From Kitasatospora aureofaciens (GTDB lineage Bacteria > Actinomycetota > Actinomycetes > Streptomycetales > Streptomycetaceae), in assembly GCF_019192735.1 (NCBI RefSeq), contig NZ_JAHTKP010000071.1, positions 1-35,125 on the forward strand: a DNA stretch of 35,125 nucleotides. Direction: 5' to 3'. Of this stretch, positions 23,682-30,647 are shown one piece after another (positions within the stretch are counted from its first letter, which is position 1; each line of letters opens with the position of its first letter). Made by a program: the position numbers and the translations under genes. The notes below the pieces were generated by a model. The model was not told the origin of the DNA. It saw nothing but the letters and a program-made list of their open reading frames with translations, and did no database searches.

Positions 23682-23725
23682 GCGCCCCCGCCGCCGCCCG
23701 ACCGACCCCAGGAGAGCCACCAGCC

Positions 23726-23857
23726 ATGAGCGACAGCACGAGCGAGGAGAAGCGCCGCCGCAAGGCCATGCTCATCCGGGCGGGCATCTACATCTTCGCC
23801 ACGCACCTGTTCGCCGGCTTCGTGCTGCTGCTGTTCGCGGTCGGCGGCCGCAAGTAA
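23726..23857 (+). CDS. DUF6126-like 43-residue membrane protein
   Basis: A short gene with a clear AGGAGAG ribosome site (23710-23716) 9 nt before ATG 23726. The product starts MSDSTSEEKRRRKAMLIRAG, has one hydrophobic helix (IYIFATHLFAGFVLLLFAVG) and ends GRK. Charged N-terminus, single helix with an embedded His and a short basic tail are the features of the streptomycete family DUF6126, of unknown function. It lies 44 bp after the ArsR gene and is very likely co-transcribed with it, so its expression should respond to the ArsR ligand. It could be a small membrane regulator or transporter accessory; this is speculation. Its last codons and stop are the first unit of a degenerate tandem array. 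Confidence 0.75.
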   Translation: MSDSTSEEKRRRKAMLIRAGIYIFATHLFAGFVLLLFAVGGRK

Positions 23858-23930
23858 GCCACCGGCCGCAAGTGACCGGCCGCAAGGGGCCCGCCGCAAG
23901 TGACCGGTCGCACGTGAGCCACCGGCCGCC
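23845..23930. repeat. degenerate 14/18-bp tandem array spanning a stop codon
   Basis: Five and a half units based on CGGCCGCAAGTRA begin at about 23845, 23863, 23877, 23891, 23905 and 23923. The first contains the last codons and TAA of the DUF6126-like gene; most later ones keep TGA. The array fills the space up to the convergent P450-terpene synthase gene. Confidence 0.75.
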
Positions 23931-23939
23931 GTCCGGGGC

Positions 23940-26321
23940 CTACCGATAGCGGTGACTGGTGCTGGTCCAGGTCTGGACGCCGTCGACCAGTTCCCGGGTG
24001 CCGTGCAGGTACCAGTCGCCGTCCGGATGGCGGCGCAACAGGTCGCGGCGGAGGGCCGCGCTCTCCGTGCGCAGCTGTGCGACCCGGGCCCGGACCGCCC
24101 CGATTGCCCGGCTGCGGGTGCAATCGCGCAGGCGTTGCAGCGTGAGCACGGTGTTGAACGCGGCGGCGCCCTGGCGTTCCTCCCGTTCCAGTGAGTACAG
24201 GTCGTTGATCAGCGTGGCGGCGTCGGCGGTGTGGGCGCGCAGACGGTGCAGGGCGGGGTCCGCGTGCAGTGCGGCGGGCGCGTCGGCGCCGTGGACGCGT
24301 TCCAGTATGTTCATGAACGGGTAGAGGCAGCTGCCGTGGCGGCGCAGCCGCATCGTTTCGGCGAGGCCGAGGCGGGGGACGGTGCCGTGGGCGCGGTGCT
24401 CGGCCTCGGCGGGGAAGGTGGCGAGGCAGGTCCGCCACTCGCGGGCGGCGCGGGCGCGCCAGGCGGGGGACATCGCGGCGCTCTGACGGTTCCACAGTTC
24501 CCGCCAGGTGATGAGGAGTTGGCTCTCTTCGGCGCTCAGTGTGCTGCCGTTGAGGGCGTCGATCAGCGGGTCGACGATCGCCCGCGCCTCGGCCGGTCGG
24601 CGGCCGGGCGAGCCGTCGAAGCGGTCGTCGAGGACGGTGAACCAGCCGAGCATGTCGATCAGCAGGTCGAGGTCGGCGCCCTGGGTCCTGGGGTAGGCGT
24701 GGCCGATCAACTCGGGGAGGGCGTAGGCCTGGTAGCGCGGCAGCTCGGTCGGGCTCAGCAGGCCGTGGCGGACCGTCCACGCGGCATGCCGGGCGGTGGC
24801 GGCGGCCAGTTCGCTGTGGCGGCGGGGTCGGGTGATGGGACAGGTTTCGGGTGCCGGGGCCCCGCCCGCCCGAGGCCCGTTGCTCTCGCGCGGAGCCAGT
24901 CGGACCCGCAGGCCCTGCGCCTGGACGGTCGTCCACACCACCTCGCGCGCCCGCGCCCCGGGGACGGCCACCGGCCGCCAGCGGCGCAGGATCGCCGCCG
25001 CCGCGACGGTCAACTCGGCCCAGGCGAAGGCCTCGCCGATGCACTTGTGCTTGCCCGCCCCGAACGGCAGGAACGACTGCCGCCCGGCGCCGCCGTCCTG
25101 CCACCGCTCGGGGCGGAAGCGCAGTGGGTCGGGGTAGCGCGCCGGGTCGCGGTGCAGCGCGGTGAGGCTGTACAGCAGCTCGGTGCCGGCCGGGATCCGG
25201 TACGGGCCGAGCGTGACCGGCACCTGGGCGGTGCGCATCAGGAAGGCGTTCGGCGCATGCAGCCGCACCGCCTCCTGGGTCACGCTGCGGGTGTAGCCGA
25301 GCCGGGCCAGCGCCTCGGGGGTGGGGACGGTGCCCGCGGGCAGGTGCTCGTCGAGTTCGGCGAGGACCCGGGCCTCCACCTGCGGGTGGCGCAGGAGTTC
25401 GTCGATCAGCCAGGTGAGCGTGGTGGAGACGGTCTCGGTGCCCGCGCCGAACATGGTGATCGCCTCGGACCGGACGTCGGCCTCGGTGAGCGGACGGCCG
25501 GTGGCCGGGTCGGCGGCGGCGCGCAGCAGGGCGGGCAGGGTGCCGGCGTGGTGGGCCGAACCTCCGGCTGCCGTGGGCCCGTTGACGGCCTGGTCGACGA
25601 CCTGGTTGAGCACCCGGACGGCTGCGTCGAACCGGCGGTTGACGGGCAGCGGCAGCCGCGCCAGCGCCGGGTGGGGGTAGAGCGACTGGACGATCTGGCC
25701 CTTCACCAGGTCCGGCAGCGCCCGGTGGAAGGCGAGCGTGGCCTCCTCGCCGAGCCGGGCGTCGAAGAGCGAGCGGGTGACGATCTCCAGCGCGAGGTGG
25801 TTCATCTCCTTGGCCACGTCGAGGACCTGGCCGGGCCGCCAGCGCGCGGCCCGTTCCTCGGTGACCTGGTGCATGACGGCGAGGTACTCGGCCATCCGGT
25901 CCGGGCCGAAGGCGGGCTGGATCACCCGGCGGCGGTCGCGGTGGGCCTGGCCCTCGGACATCAGCAGGCCGTCGCCGAAGGCCGTTCTGAGGGTGTCCTG
26001 GACGGCGCCGCGCGGGCAGTCGTGGGCGAGCGCGACGAGCAGGGTGTGGACGAGCGCGACGTCGGTGACCACGCAGACGGTGCGCGGGCCGAGGCGGACC
26101 CGGACCACGCCGCCGTGGCGGGCGAGCGAGCCGAGGAAACCGAGCGGGTCGCGCAGCAGGGCGGCGGCGTGGCCGAGGCCGGGGAGCGCGCCGGGTGCGA
26201 GCGGGGGGACGGCCGCGGGCGGGCGAGAGGGTGCGGGAGTTCTCAGGGGGACGCTCGGTCTCGGAGGCTTGGTCGTCGTCACCGTGTCGGTCGTCGTCGC
26301 CGTATCGGTCGTCAGGGTCAT
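23940..26321 (-). CDS. fused cytochrome P450 - class I terpene synthase
   Basis: A 793-residue two-enzyme fusion in one unbroken frame. ATG 26321 has GAGAGG upstream. Residues 1-25 are a Thr-rich tail. Residues ~40-478 are a cytochrome P450: I-helix FGAGTETVSTT (AGTET 293-297), EAVR (350-353), and the heme loop FLPFGAGKHKCIGEAFAWA with Cys427. It resembles the CYP183/CYP170-type P450s of actinomycete terpene clusters. Residues 479-500 are a Pro/Gly/Arg linker. Residues ~500-793 are a complete terpene synthase: DDRFD (565-569), pyrophosphate-sensor Arg660 exactly 46 residues before the NSE triad NDLYSLERE (706-714), and a C-terminal RY (791-792). Both halves look active. Predicted action: cyclise a prenyl diphosphate, then oxidise the hydrocarbon in the same protein. 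Chain length and product are unknown. No prenyltransferase or ferredoxin gene is nearby. Confidence 0.93.
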   Translation of the reverse strand: MTLTTDTATTTDTVTTTKPPRPSVPLRTPAPSRPPAAVPPLAPGALPGLGHAAALLRDPLGFLGSLARHGGVVRVRLGPRTVCVVTDVALVHTLLVALAHDCPRGAVQDTLRTAFGDGLLMSEGQAHRDRRRVIQPAFGPDRMAEYLAVMHQVTEERAARWRPGQVLDVAKEMNHLALEIVTRSLFDARLGEEATLAFHRALPDLVKGQIVQSLYPHPALARLPLPVNRRFDAAVRVLNQVVDQAVNGPTAAGGSAHHAGTLPALLRAAADPATGRPLTEADVRSEAITMFGAGTETVSTTLTWLIDELLRHPQVEARVLAELDEHLPAGTVPTPEALARLGYTRSVTQEAVRLHAPNAFLMRTAQVPVTLGPYRIPAGTELLYSLTALHRDPARYPDPLRFRPERWQDGGAGRQSFLPFGAGKHKCIGEAFAWAELTVAAAAILRRWRPVAVPGARAREVVWTTVQAQGLRVRLAPRESNGPRAGGAPAPETCPITRPRRHSELAAATARHAAWTVRHGLLSPTELPRYQAYALPELIGHAYPRTQGADLDLLIDMLGWFTVLDDRFDGSPGRRPAEARAIVDPLIDALNGSTLSAEESQLLITWRELWNRQSAAMSPAWRARAAREWRTCLATFPAEAEHRAHGTVPRLGLAETMRLRRHGSCLYPFMNILERVHGADAPAALHADPALHRLRAHTADAATLINDLYSLEREERQGAAAFNTVLTLQRLRDCTRSRAIGAVRARVAQLRTESAALRRDLLRRHPDGDWYLHGTRELVDGVQTWTSTSHRYR

Positions 26322-26680
26322 GACGCTACCTCTCACCAGATGGGCCGGTGCGGCGGTACCGCGGGATGCGCCGTCGCGCCGGCCGGGAGGCGGGGAACCG
26401 GTTCAGCGCGCGGGACCCCGCGTGTGCCCTTCCCAGAGGGCGCACGACATGGGAAACGCGCCGGTTGGACGGGCGTTGCGCCGCGCGCGGGCGGATCACC
26501 CCAACGGTCGATCGACGGCACTCGTCCGCCGATTCGGATCGTCCGCCGCACTCGGCCGCTCCGACCTGCGGGAAGGCCGGAGTTCCGGTCCGCCGGAGGG
26601 TGCCTCACCGACAGGGCCTTTCGGCCCTCGCCGGACAACCTCGGTCGGTCCAGCATGGTACTGGACAAGGAGGTTCCCTG
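26322..26680. other. intergenic region between the P450-terpene synthase and a divergent small gene
   Basis: 359 bp with no supported gene. It must carry both divergent promoters. The only structure I see is a short hairpin at 26613-26628 (AGGGCC, loop TTTC, GGCCCT), in the likely leader of the small gene. No obvious -10/-35 pair or operator palindrome stands out. Confidence 0.4.
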
Positions 26681-26839
26681 ATGACCCGTCTGCGCCACCG
26701 GCCCGCCCTCGACGTCCGGGTGGAGATTCGGGGCGAACTGCCGCGCGAGGACGGCGAGTACGTTCGGGCCCAGGCGCTGGACCTGGTCGCCGTGCCCGGC
26801 CACTACGGCCTGATCACGCCGGTAGCGGACGGGGGTTGA
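26681..26839 (+). CDS. 52-residue hypothetical protein
   Basis: ATG 26681 is preceded by AAGGAGGT (26667-26674), the strongest Shine-Dalgarno in the window, with 6 nt spacing. The product starts MTRLRHRPALDVRVEIRGEL and ends HYGLITPVADGG. It is soluble, with no signal or helix-turn-helix, and is probably a small beta-rich protein. I do not recognise a family. It is divergent from the P450-terpene synthase and separated from it by 359 bp. Its strong ribosome site and third-position GC bias support a real gene. A role linked to the terpene enzyme is only a possibility. Confidence 0.6.
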   Translation: MTRLRHRPALDVRVEIRGELPREDGEYVRAQALDLVAVPGHYGLITPVADGG

Positions 26840-26891
26840 GGGGAAGGAACCCGACGCACGCCGCTCCGACGCTCGCCATTTCGACGCTCAC

Positions 26892-26933
26892 TGCTCCGAC
26901 ACCGACCGCTCCGACACCGACCGCTCCGACGCC
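26892..26933. repeat. 15-bp intergenic tandem repeat
   Basis: TGCTCCGACACCGAC (26892-26906), CGCTCCGACACCGAC (26907-26921) and a partial CGCTCCGACGCC (26922-26933). Looser CGCTCCGACGCTCG-like copies extend back to about 26860. It lies just upstream of the next gene. Confidence 0.7.
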
Positions 26934-26954
26934 ACGAGACGGGAACTGGGACCC

Positions 26955-27380
26955 ATGGACTGCGACGACGAAGTCATGCTGACCGTGCGGGTCAGCGCCG
27001 CAGAGCGGGCACTGCTGCGGGCGCTGGCGCGCGGGCGCGGCGGCGATGTCTCCGAGGTGGCGGTGGACGGGCTGCTGGACGTCATCCCCGCCCTGTACGG
27101 GGACGCGGCCACCCTCCGGCTGCGGCGGGTCCTCGCCCGGCCCGCGCCGTGCGCCGTGACGCTGTGGCTGCCCGCGCCGGTGGCCGACCTGCTGCCGCTG
27201 CTGGGGGCGCGGGTGTCCGGGGCCGGCGGTCCGGCGGCGGGTCCGGCGAGCGCCGCGCTGTCCGCCGCCCTCCGTCTCTGGCTCGCCGGGGACCCGGCCG
27301 CACTGGCCGCCGCGCTGGCCCGGTTGCACCACGGCCGCGGCGCCCGCCGGGCGGCCCCGGCGGAGCTGGCCGTGGCCTGA
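26955..27380 (+). CDS. hypothetical protein, Ala/Leu-rich helical
   Basis: A 141-residue protein starting at ATG 26955. There is only a weak purine stretch upstream (GGGAACTGGGACCC). The start MDCDDEVMLTVRVSAAERALLRALARG resembles a short beta-strand followed by a helix, as in ribbon-helix-helix or antitoxin-like proteins, but the rest is a helical Ala/Leu/Arg-rich protein with no recognisable motif (LPAPVADLLPLLGARV, then SAALRLWLAGDPAALAAAL). No signal peptide is seen. It may be co-transcribed with the 52-residue gene 115 bp upstream. Function unknown. Confidence 0.6.
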   Translation: MDCDDEVMLTVRVSAAERALLRALARGRGGDVSEVAVDGLLDVIPALYGDAATLRLRRVLARPAPCAVTLWLPAPVADLLPLLGARVSGAGGPAAGPASAALSAALRLWLAGDPAALAAALARLHHGRGARRAAPAELAVA

Positions 27381-27388
27381 CGGTTCGT

Positions 27389-27411
27389 CCGCCCTGGCAT
27401 GTCCTGGGCGG
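27389..27411 (+). terminator. weak hairpin after the hypothetical gene
   Basis: CCGCCC (27389-27394) and GGGCGG (27406-27411) with an 11-nt loop, 8 nt after the stop codon. Confidence 0.4.
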
Positions 27412-27588
27412 GAAATCGCCTGGTCAGGGTTCTGGCCGCGCCTCCGCGCGAACGCCTCCGCACGAACGCCGAAGAATTTCGCAAGAAGTTTCTGTTATTC
27501 CCTCCCGCCCCATCCGGTCTCCGGAGTGTCGGAAGGCCCGGCGCCTGTCACCACAGGGCGCGGGCCGTCGCACGAGGAAAGGAACGCG

Positions 27589-29808
27589 ATGGGACACCGG
27601 AGCACGGAACTCCGTCGGCGGAGGCGGAGGCGGCTCACCCGCAGGACTACGTTGGTCGCCGCAGCAGTGACGGCCGGGCTGATCGCGGGCGCGCTCGGGA
27701 TCCATACCGCGCTCGAACCGGCGGCGAGCCGCACCAACGTCACGGCCGCGGCGGACGGTTCGGTGAACGGCGCGGGCGTGGTGGCCGCCGACGACGGCAG
27801 CGGGCCGGGGGAGACCGGGACCGCCGAGGGCGCCACCCAGGCGCCCGCCCCGAAGCGCGACCAGAAGGCTGCCCCGCTCAAGGAGATACCCAAGGACCAG
27901 CCCGACCGCGGACTGGTCTACGCAGGGTTGAGCCTGCCGAACGGTGACCGCTGCGCCGGTTCGCTGGAGGTGTCCGGCGGCCAGCTGTGCAGCCACGGCC
28001 CGGACGCCCCGCCGAAGGACGTGGACATCCACAAGGACGTCCCGCCGGTGGCCGCCCCGGCCGCCCAGGCGCCGGTGCTCACCCCCGCCGCCAACGCTCA
28101 ACCCCCGGCCGCAGCCGACCTGTTGAAGGGCGCGGCGCCCGTTCTCGACGCCGGACAGAAGGCGCTGGTCGGCGACGCCGGCGGCGCCCCGCAGCAGAAC
28201 GCCGCCGCCGCGCCCGCCGGTTCGAACGTCGTCTGCGAGGGTGACGGCAGCAGCGGCAACCGCGTCCAGGTGGTGTACATGCACACCCCCGGCAACGACC
28301 GCTACGCCCAGTACCTGGCCTCGTTCAAGAAGTGGGCGGCCGAGGTCGACGTCATCTACAACGCGAGCGCCCAGGAGACCGGCGGTGTCCGGCACGTCCG
28401 CTTCGTCACCGACTCCGACTGCTCCGCGTCCGTCCTGAACGTGCAGATCTCCGACGCCGAGATCCAGGACTTCAACGCGAGCAACCGCGCCCTCGCCGCG
28501 CAGGGGTTCAACCGCAAGGACCGCAAGTACATGATGTTCACCGACGCCAAGGTGTACTGCGGCATCGGCACCTTCGCCGGCGACGAGCGTCCCGGCCAGG
28601 ACAACCTCAGCAACTTCGGTCCCTCGTACGGCCGGACGGACTCCGGCTGCTGGGGCGGGCACACGGCCGCGCACGAACTCGGCCACAACCTGGGCGCGGT
28701 GAACAACAGCGCGCCCGATTCCAGCAAGGGCGGCCACTGCGTCTACGACTGGGACCTGATGTGCTACTCGGACTACCCGTACTACCCGCAGATGAAGACG
28801 GTCTGCCCGGACCGCGCGCACTCCGACCGGCTCGACTGCACGCATGACGACTACTTCAGCACCGACCCCAAGCCCGGCAGCTATCTCTCCGGGCACTGGA
28901 ACGTCGCCAACAACCGCTTCCTCATTGCCGGTAGCGGCACCGGCCCGGGCCCGACGCCCACCCCGACCGCTACCGCGACGCCGTCGCCGACCGCTTCGCC
29001 CACCCGGACGCCGTCGCCGTCCCCGACGCCCACCGGCAGCCCGACGGCCACGCCCACCCCGACCGGCTCGCCGTCCCCGACCGGCTCGCCGTCCCCGACC
29101 GCCACACCCACCAGCGGGACCGGCTTGCCCGATGTGACGACCAGTCAGATCACCCAGAACTCCGTCATGTTGAGCTGGCCCGCCGTCCCCGCCGCGGCCG
29201 GCTACGACGTGCTGCTCAACGGCCAGGCCATCGGCACCGTCCGCGCCACCGTGGTCGGCCTCGTCCGGCTCGCCCCCGGCACCTCGTACACCGTGGCCGT
29301 CGCCGTCCGGGACGCCGCCGGTACGGTCGCCAAGCCGGGCCGCGCCGCCACATTCCACACCCTCGCCGACGCCGGCCGCCCCCAGCCCGGCGGCCACTAC
29401 ACCCTGGTCAACGGCCTCACCGGCCAGGCCGCCGACCTGTGGGGCAGCTCGATGAACGACGGCACCGTCGCGATCGCCTACCAGCGCACCGGCTACGCCA
29501 ACCAGAAGTGGCTGTTCGAGGACGCCGGTGACGGCGCGGTGCGGATCAAGTCCGCCCGCTCCGACAAGTGCCTGCAGCTGGGCGGCGATCCGGTCGCCGG
29601 CCAGTACGTCGCGCAGCGTCCGTGCGCGGACGCGGCGGCCCAGAAGTGGCAACTGACCGCCTCCGGTGGCGGGTTCAGCCTCACCGCAGCGGGCACGTCC
29701 CTGGTGCTCGGGGTCAGCGACCGTTGGTACTACGGTGGTTGGCTGCTGGAGCTCCAGCAGGCGAACGGCCAGCCGTACCAGAACTGGTCGCTGCAGAAGA
29801 CCACCTGA
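27589..29808 (+). CDS. secreted zinc metalloprotease with FN3 and ricin-B lectin domains
   Basis: A 739-residue modular exoprotease. ATG 27589 has AAAGGAA at 27578-27584. An Arg-rich N-terminus (ELRRRRRRRLTRRT) precedes a hydrophobic signal helix (TLVAAAVTAGLIAGALGI). A pro-region with an Ala/Pro linker follows to about residue 210. The catalytic domain (~215-450) contains HELGHNLGAV with zinc ligands His362 and His366 and base Glu363, then a probable Met-turn at DLMCYSDYPY, and several cysteine pairs. Residues ~453-509 are a PT/PS linker, ~513-594 a fibronectin type III domain (SVMLSWPAVPAAAGYDVLLNG), and ~602-739 a ricin-type beta-trefoil (QKWLFEDAG, KCLQLGG, QKWQL, YQNWSLQ). The lectin and FN3 modules suggest anchoring to a glycan-rich substrate. 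The third zinc ligand is not certain, so the exact peptidase family is open. Confidence 0.88.
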   Translation: MGHRSTELRRRRRRRLTRRTTLVAAAVTAGLIAGALGIHTALEPAASRTNVTAAADGSVNGAGVVAADDGSGPGETGTAEGATQAPAPKRDQKAAPLKEIPKDQPDRGLVYAGLSLPNGDRCAGSLEVSGGQLCSHGPDAPPKDVDIHKDVPPVAAPAAQAPVLTPAANAQPPAAADLLKGAAPVLDAGQKALVGDAGGAPQQNAAAAPAGSNVVCEGDGSSGNRVQVVYMHTPGNDRYAQYLASFKKWAAEVDVIYNASAQETGGVRHVRFVTDSDCSASVLNVQISDAEIQDFNASNRALAAQGFNRKDRKYMMFTDAKVYCGIGTFAGDERPGQDNLSNFGPSYGRTDSGCWGGHTAAHELGHNLGAVNNSAPDSSKGGHCVYDWDLMCYSDYPYYPQMKTVCPDRAHSDRLDCTHDDYFSTDPKPGSYLSGHWNVANNRFLIAGSGTGPGPTPTPTATATPSPTASPTRTPSPSPTPTGSPTATPTPTGSPSPTGSPSPTATPTSGTGLPDVTTSQITQNSVMLSWPAVPAAAGYDVLLNGQAIGTVRATVVGLVRLAPGTSYTVAVAVRDAAGTVAKPGRAATFHTLADAGRPQPGGHYTLVNGLTGQAADLWGSSMNDGTVAIAYQRTGYANQKWLFEDAGDGAVRIKSARSDKCLQLGGDPVAGQYVAQRPCADAAAQKWQLTASGGGFSLTAAGTSLVLGVSDRWYYGGWLLELQQANGQPYQNWSLQKTT

Positions 29809-29918
29809 GTCCCGCTCGGGGCACCGGGTGCGGTCGCCGCCTCCACCGGGCGGCGGCCGCACCCGGCCCCATTGGCCCCGCAACCACCCCTCCCCGCCCC
29901 CCCACGAGGTTCCCGCCC

Positions 29919-30551
29919 ATGCGTACCCGACCGCTCCTCGCCGCCCTCGCGCTCGCCACGGCGGCCGTTCTGCCCGCCGCCGCCCCGGCCGCCGCGCACG
30001 GGGACACCGTCCACCTGGAGATCTCCGGCGTCGACAACGGCCACGTCAGCACCGTCGCCACGTTCGAGAACGATCACGACCCGGTCACCCAGGAGTTCGC
30101 CGGCACGCTCGCCGCGACCTCCGCCGACGGCCGCACGGCGGGCCCGTGGCCCATGGTCGCCGTCCAGGGCCACCCCGGGACGTACACCACCCGCGAGACC
30201 CTGCCCGCCGGGCACTGGCGGATCACCGTGGACTGCGCGTTCCCTGACCTCGGGCACGGCGAGCGCGAACTCGACGTCGAGGCGGCGGTCATCTCCGACC
30301 CGACGCTCCCGACTCCGACGCTCCCGACTCCGACGCTCCCGACTCCGACCCCGACGACTCCGACCCCGACGACTCCCACCCCCACCGCTGTCCCGCTGAC
30401 CGTCAAAAGCATGACCCCCGACGCCTCCACCGGTGCCACGGCCTCCGACACACCCTCCGACGCGACCACCTGGGCCGCCATCGGCACCGCCGCCGCGGCC
30501 GTCCTCCTCGTCGTCGCCGGCTTCTGGCTGCGCCGCCGCAACCGTCACTGA
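29919..30551 (+). CDS. secreted, membrane-anchored surface protein with a small beta domain
   Basis: A 210-residue protein with a classical signal peptide (MRTRPLLAALALATAAVLPA, ending AAAHG). GAGGT at 29905-29909 lies 9 nt before the ATG. Residues ~27-125 form one beta-sandwich-like domain (DTVHLEISGVDNGHVSTVAT, PGTYTTRETLPAGHWRITVD) resembling FixH/YtkA- or CopC-like domains of streptomycete surface proteins. The His-rich N-terminal edge after cleavage (AHGD) is compatible with metal binding, which is speculative. A Pro/Thr linker made of repeated TLPTP and TPTTP units follows, then a C-terminal membrane helix (WAAIGTAAAAVLLVVAGFWL) and RRRNRH tail. Function unknown. It follows the metalloprotease by 110 bp. 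Confidence 0.8.
   Translation: MRTRPLLAALALATAAVLPAAAPAAAHGDTVHLEISGVDNGHVSTVATFENDHDPVTQEFAGTLAATSADGRTAGPWPMVAVQGHPGTYTTRETLPAGHWRITVDCAFPDLGHGERELDVEAAVISDPTLPTPTLPTPTLPTPTPTTPTPTTPTPTAVPLTVKSMTPDASTGATASDTPSDATTWAAIGTAAAAVLLVVAGFWLRRRNRH
30301..30375 (+). repeat. in-frame 15-bp coding repeats (Pro/Thr linker)
   Basis: Three exact copies of CGACGCTCCCGACTC (30301-30345) and two of CGACCCCGACGACTC (30346-30375) encode the TLPTP/TPTTP linker of the surface protein. Exact DNA identity suggests recent slippage and likely length variation among strains. Confidence 0.85.
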
Positions 30552-30647
30552 TTTCCGGATGGTGGAACCACCGGCTCCGCACCACCGTCCCTGCTCTCAT
30601 GACCGGTTGCCACCCGGCGGTCGGACGAGCGCGAGGGAGCATCGCGT

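Noticed and set aside
24231..26681. 816-codon plus-strand frame opposite the P450-terpene synthase
   Set aside because: It is the antisense of the strongly supported fusion gene, with no recognisable domain and no ribosome site.
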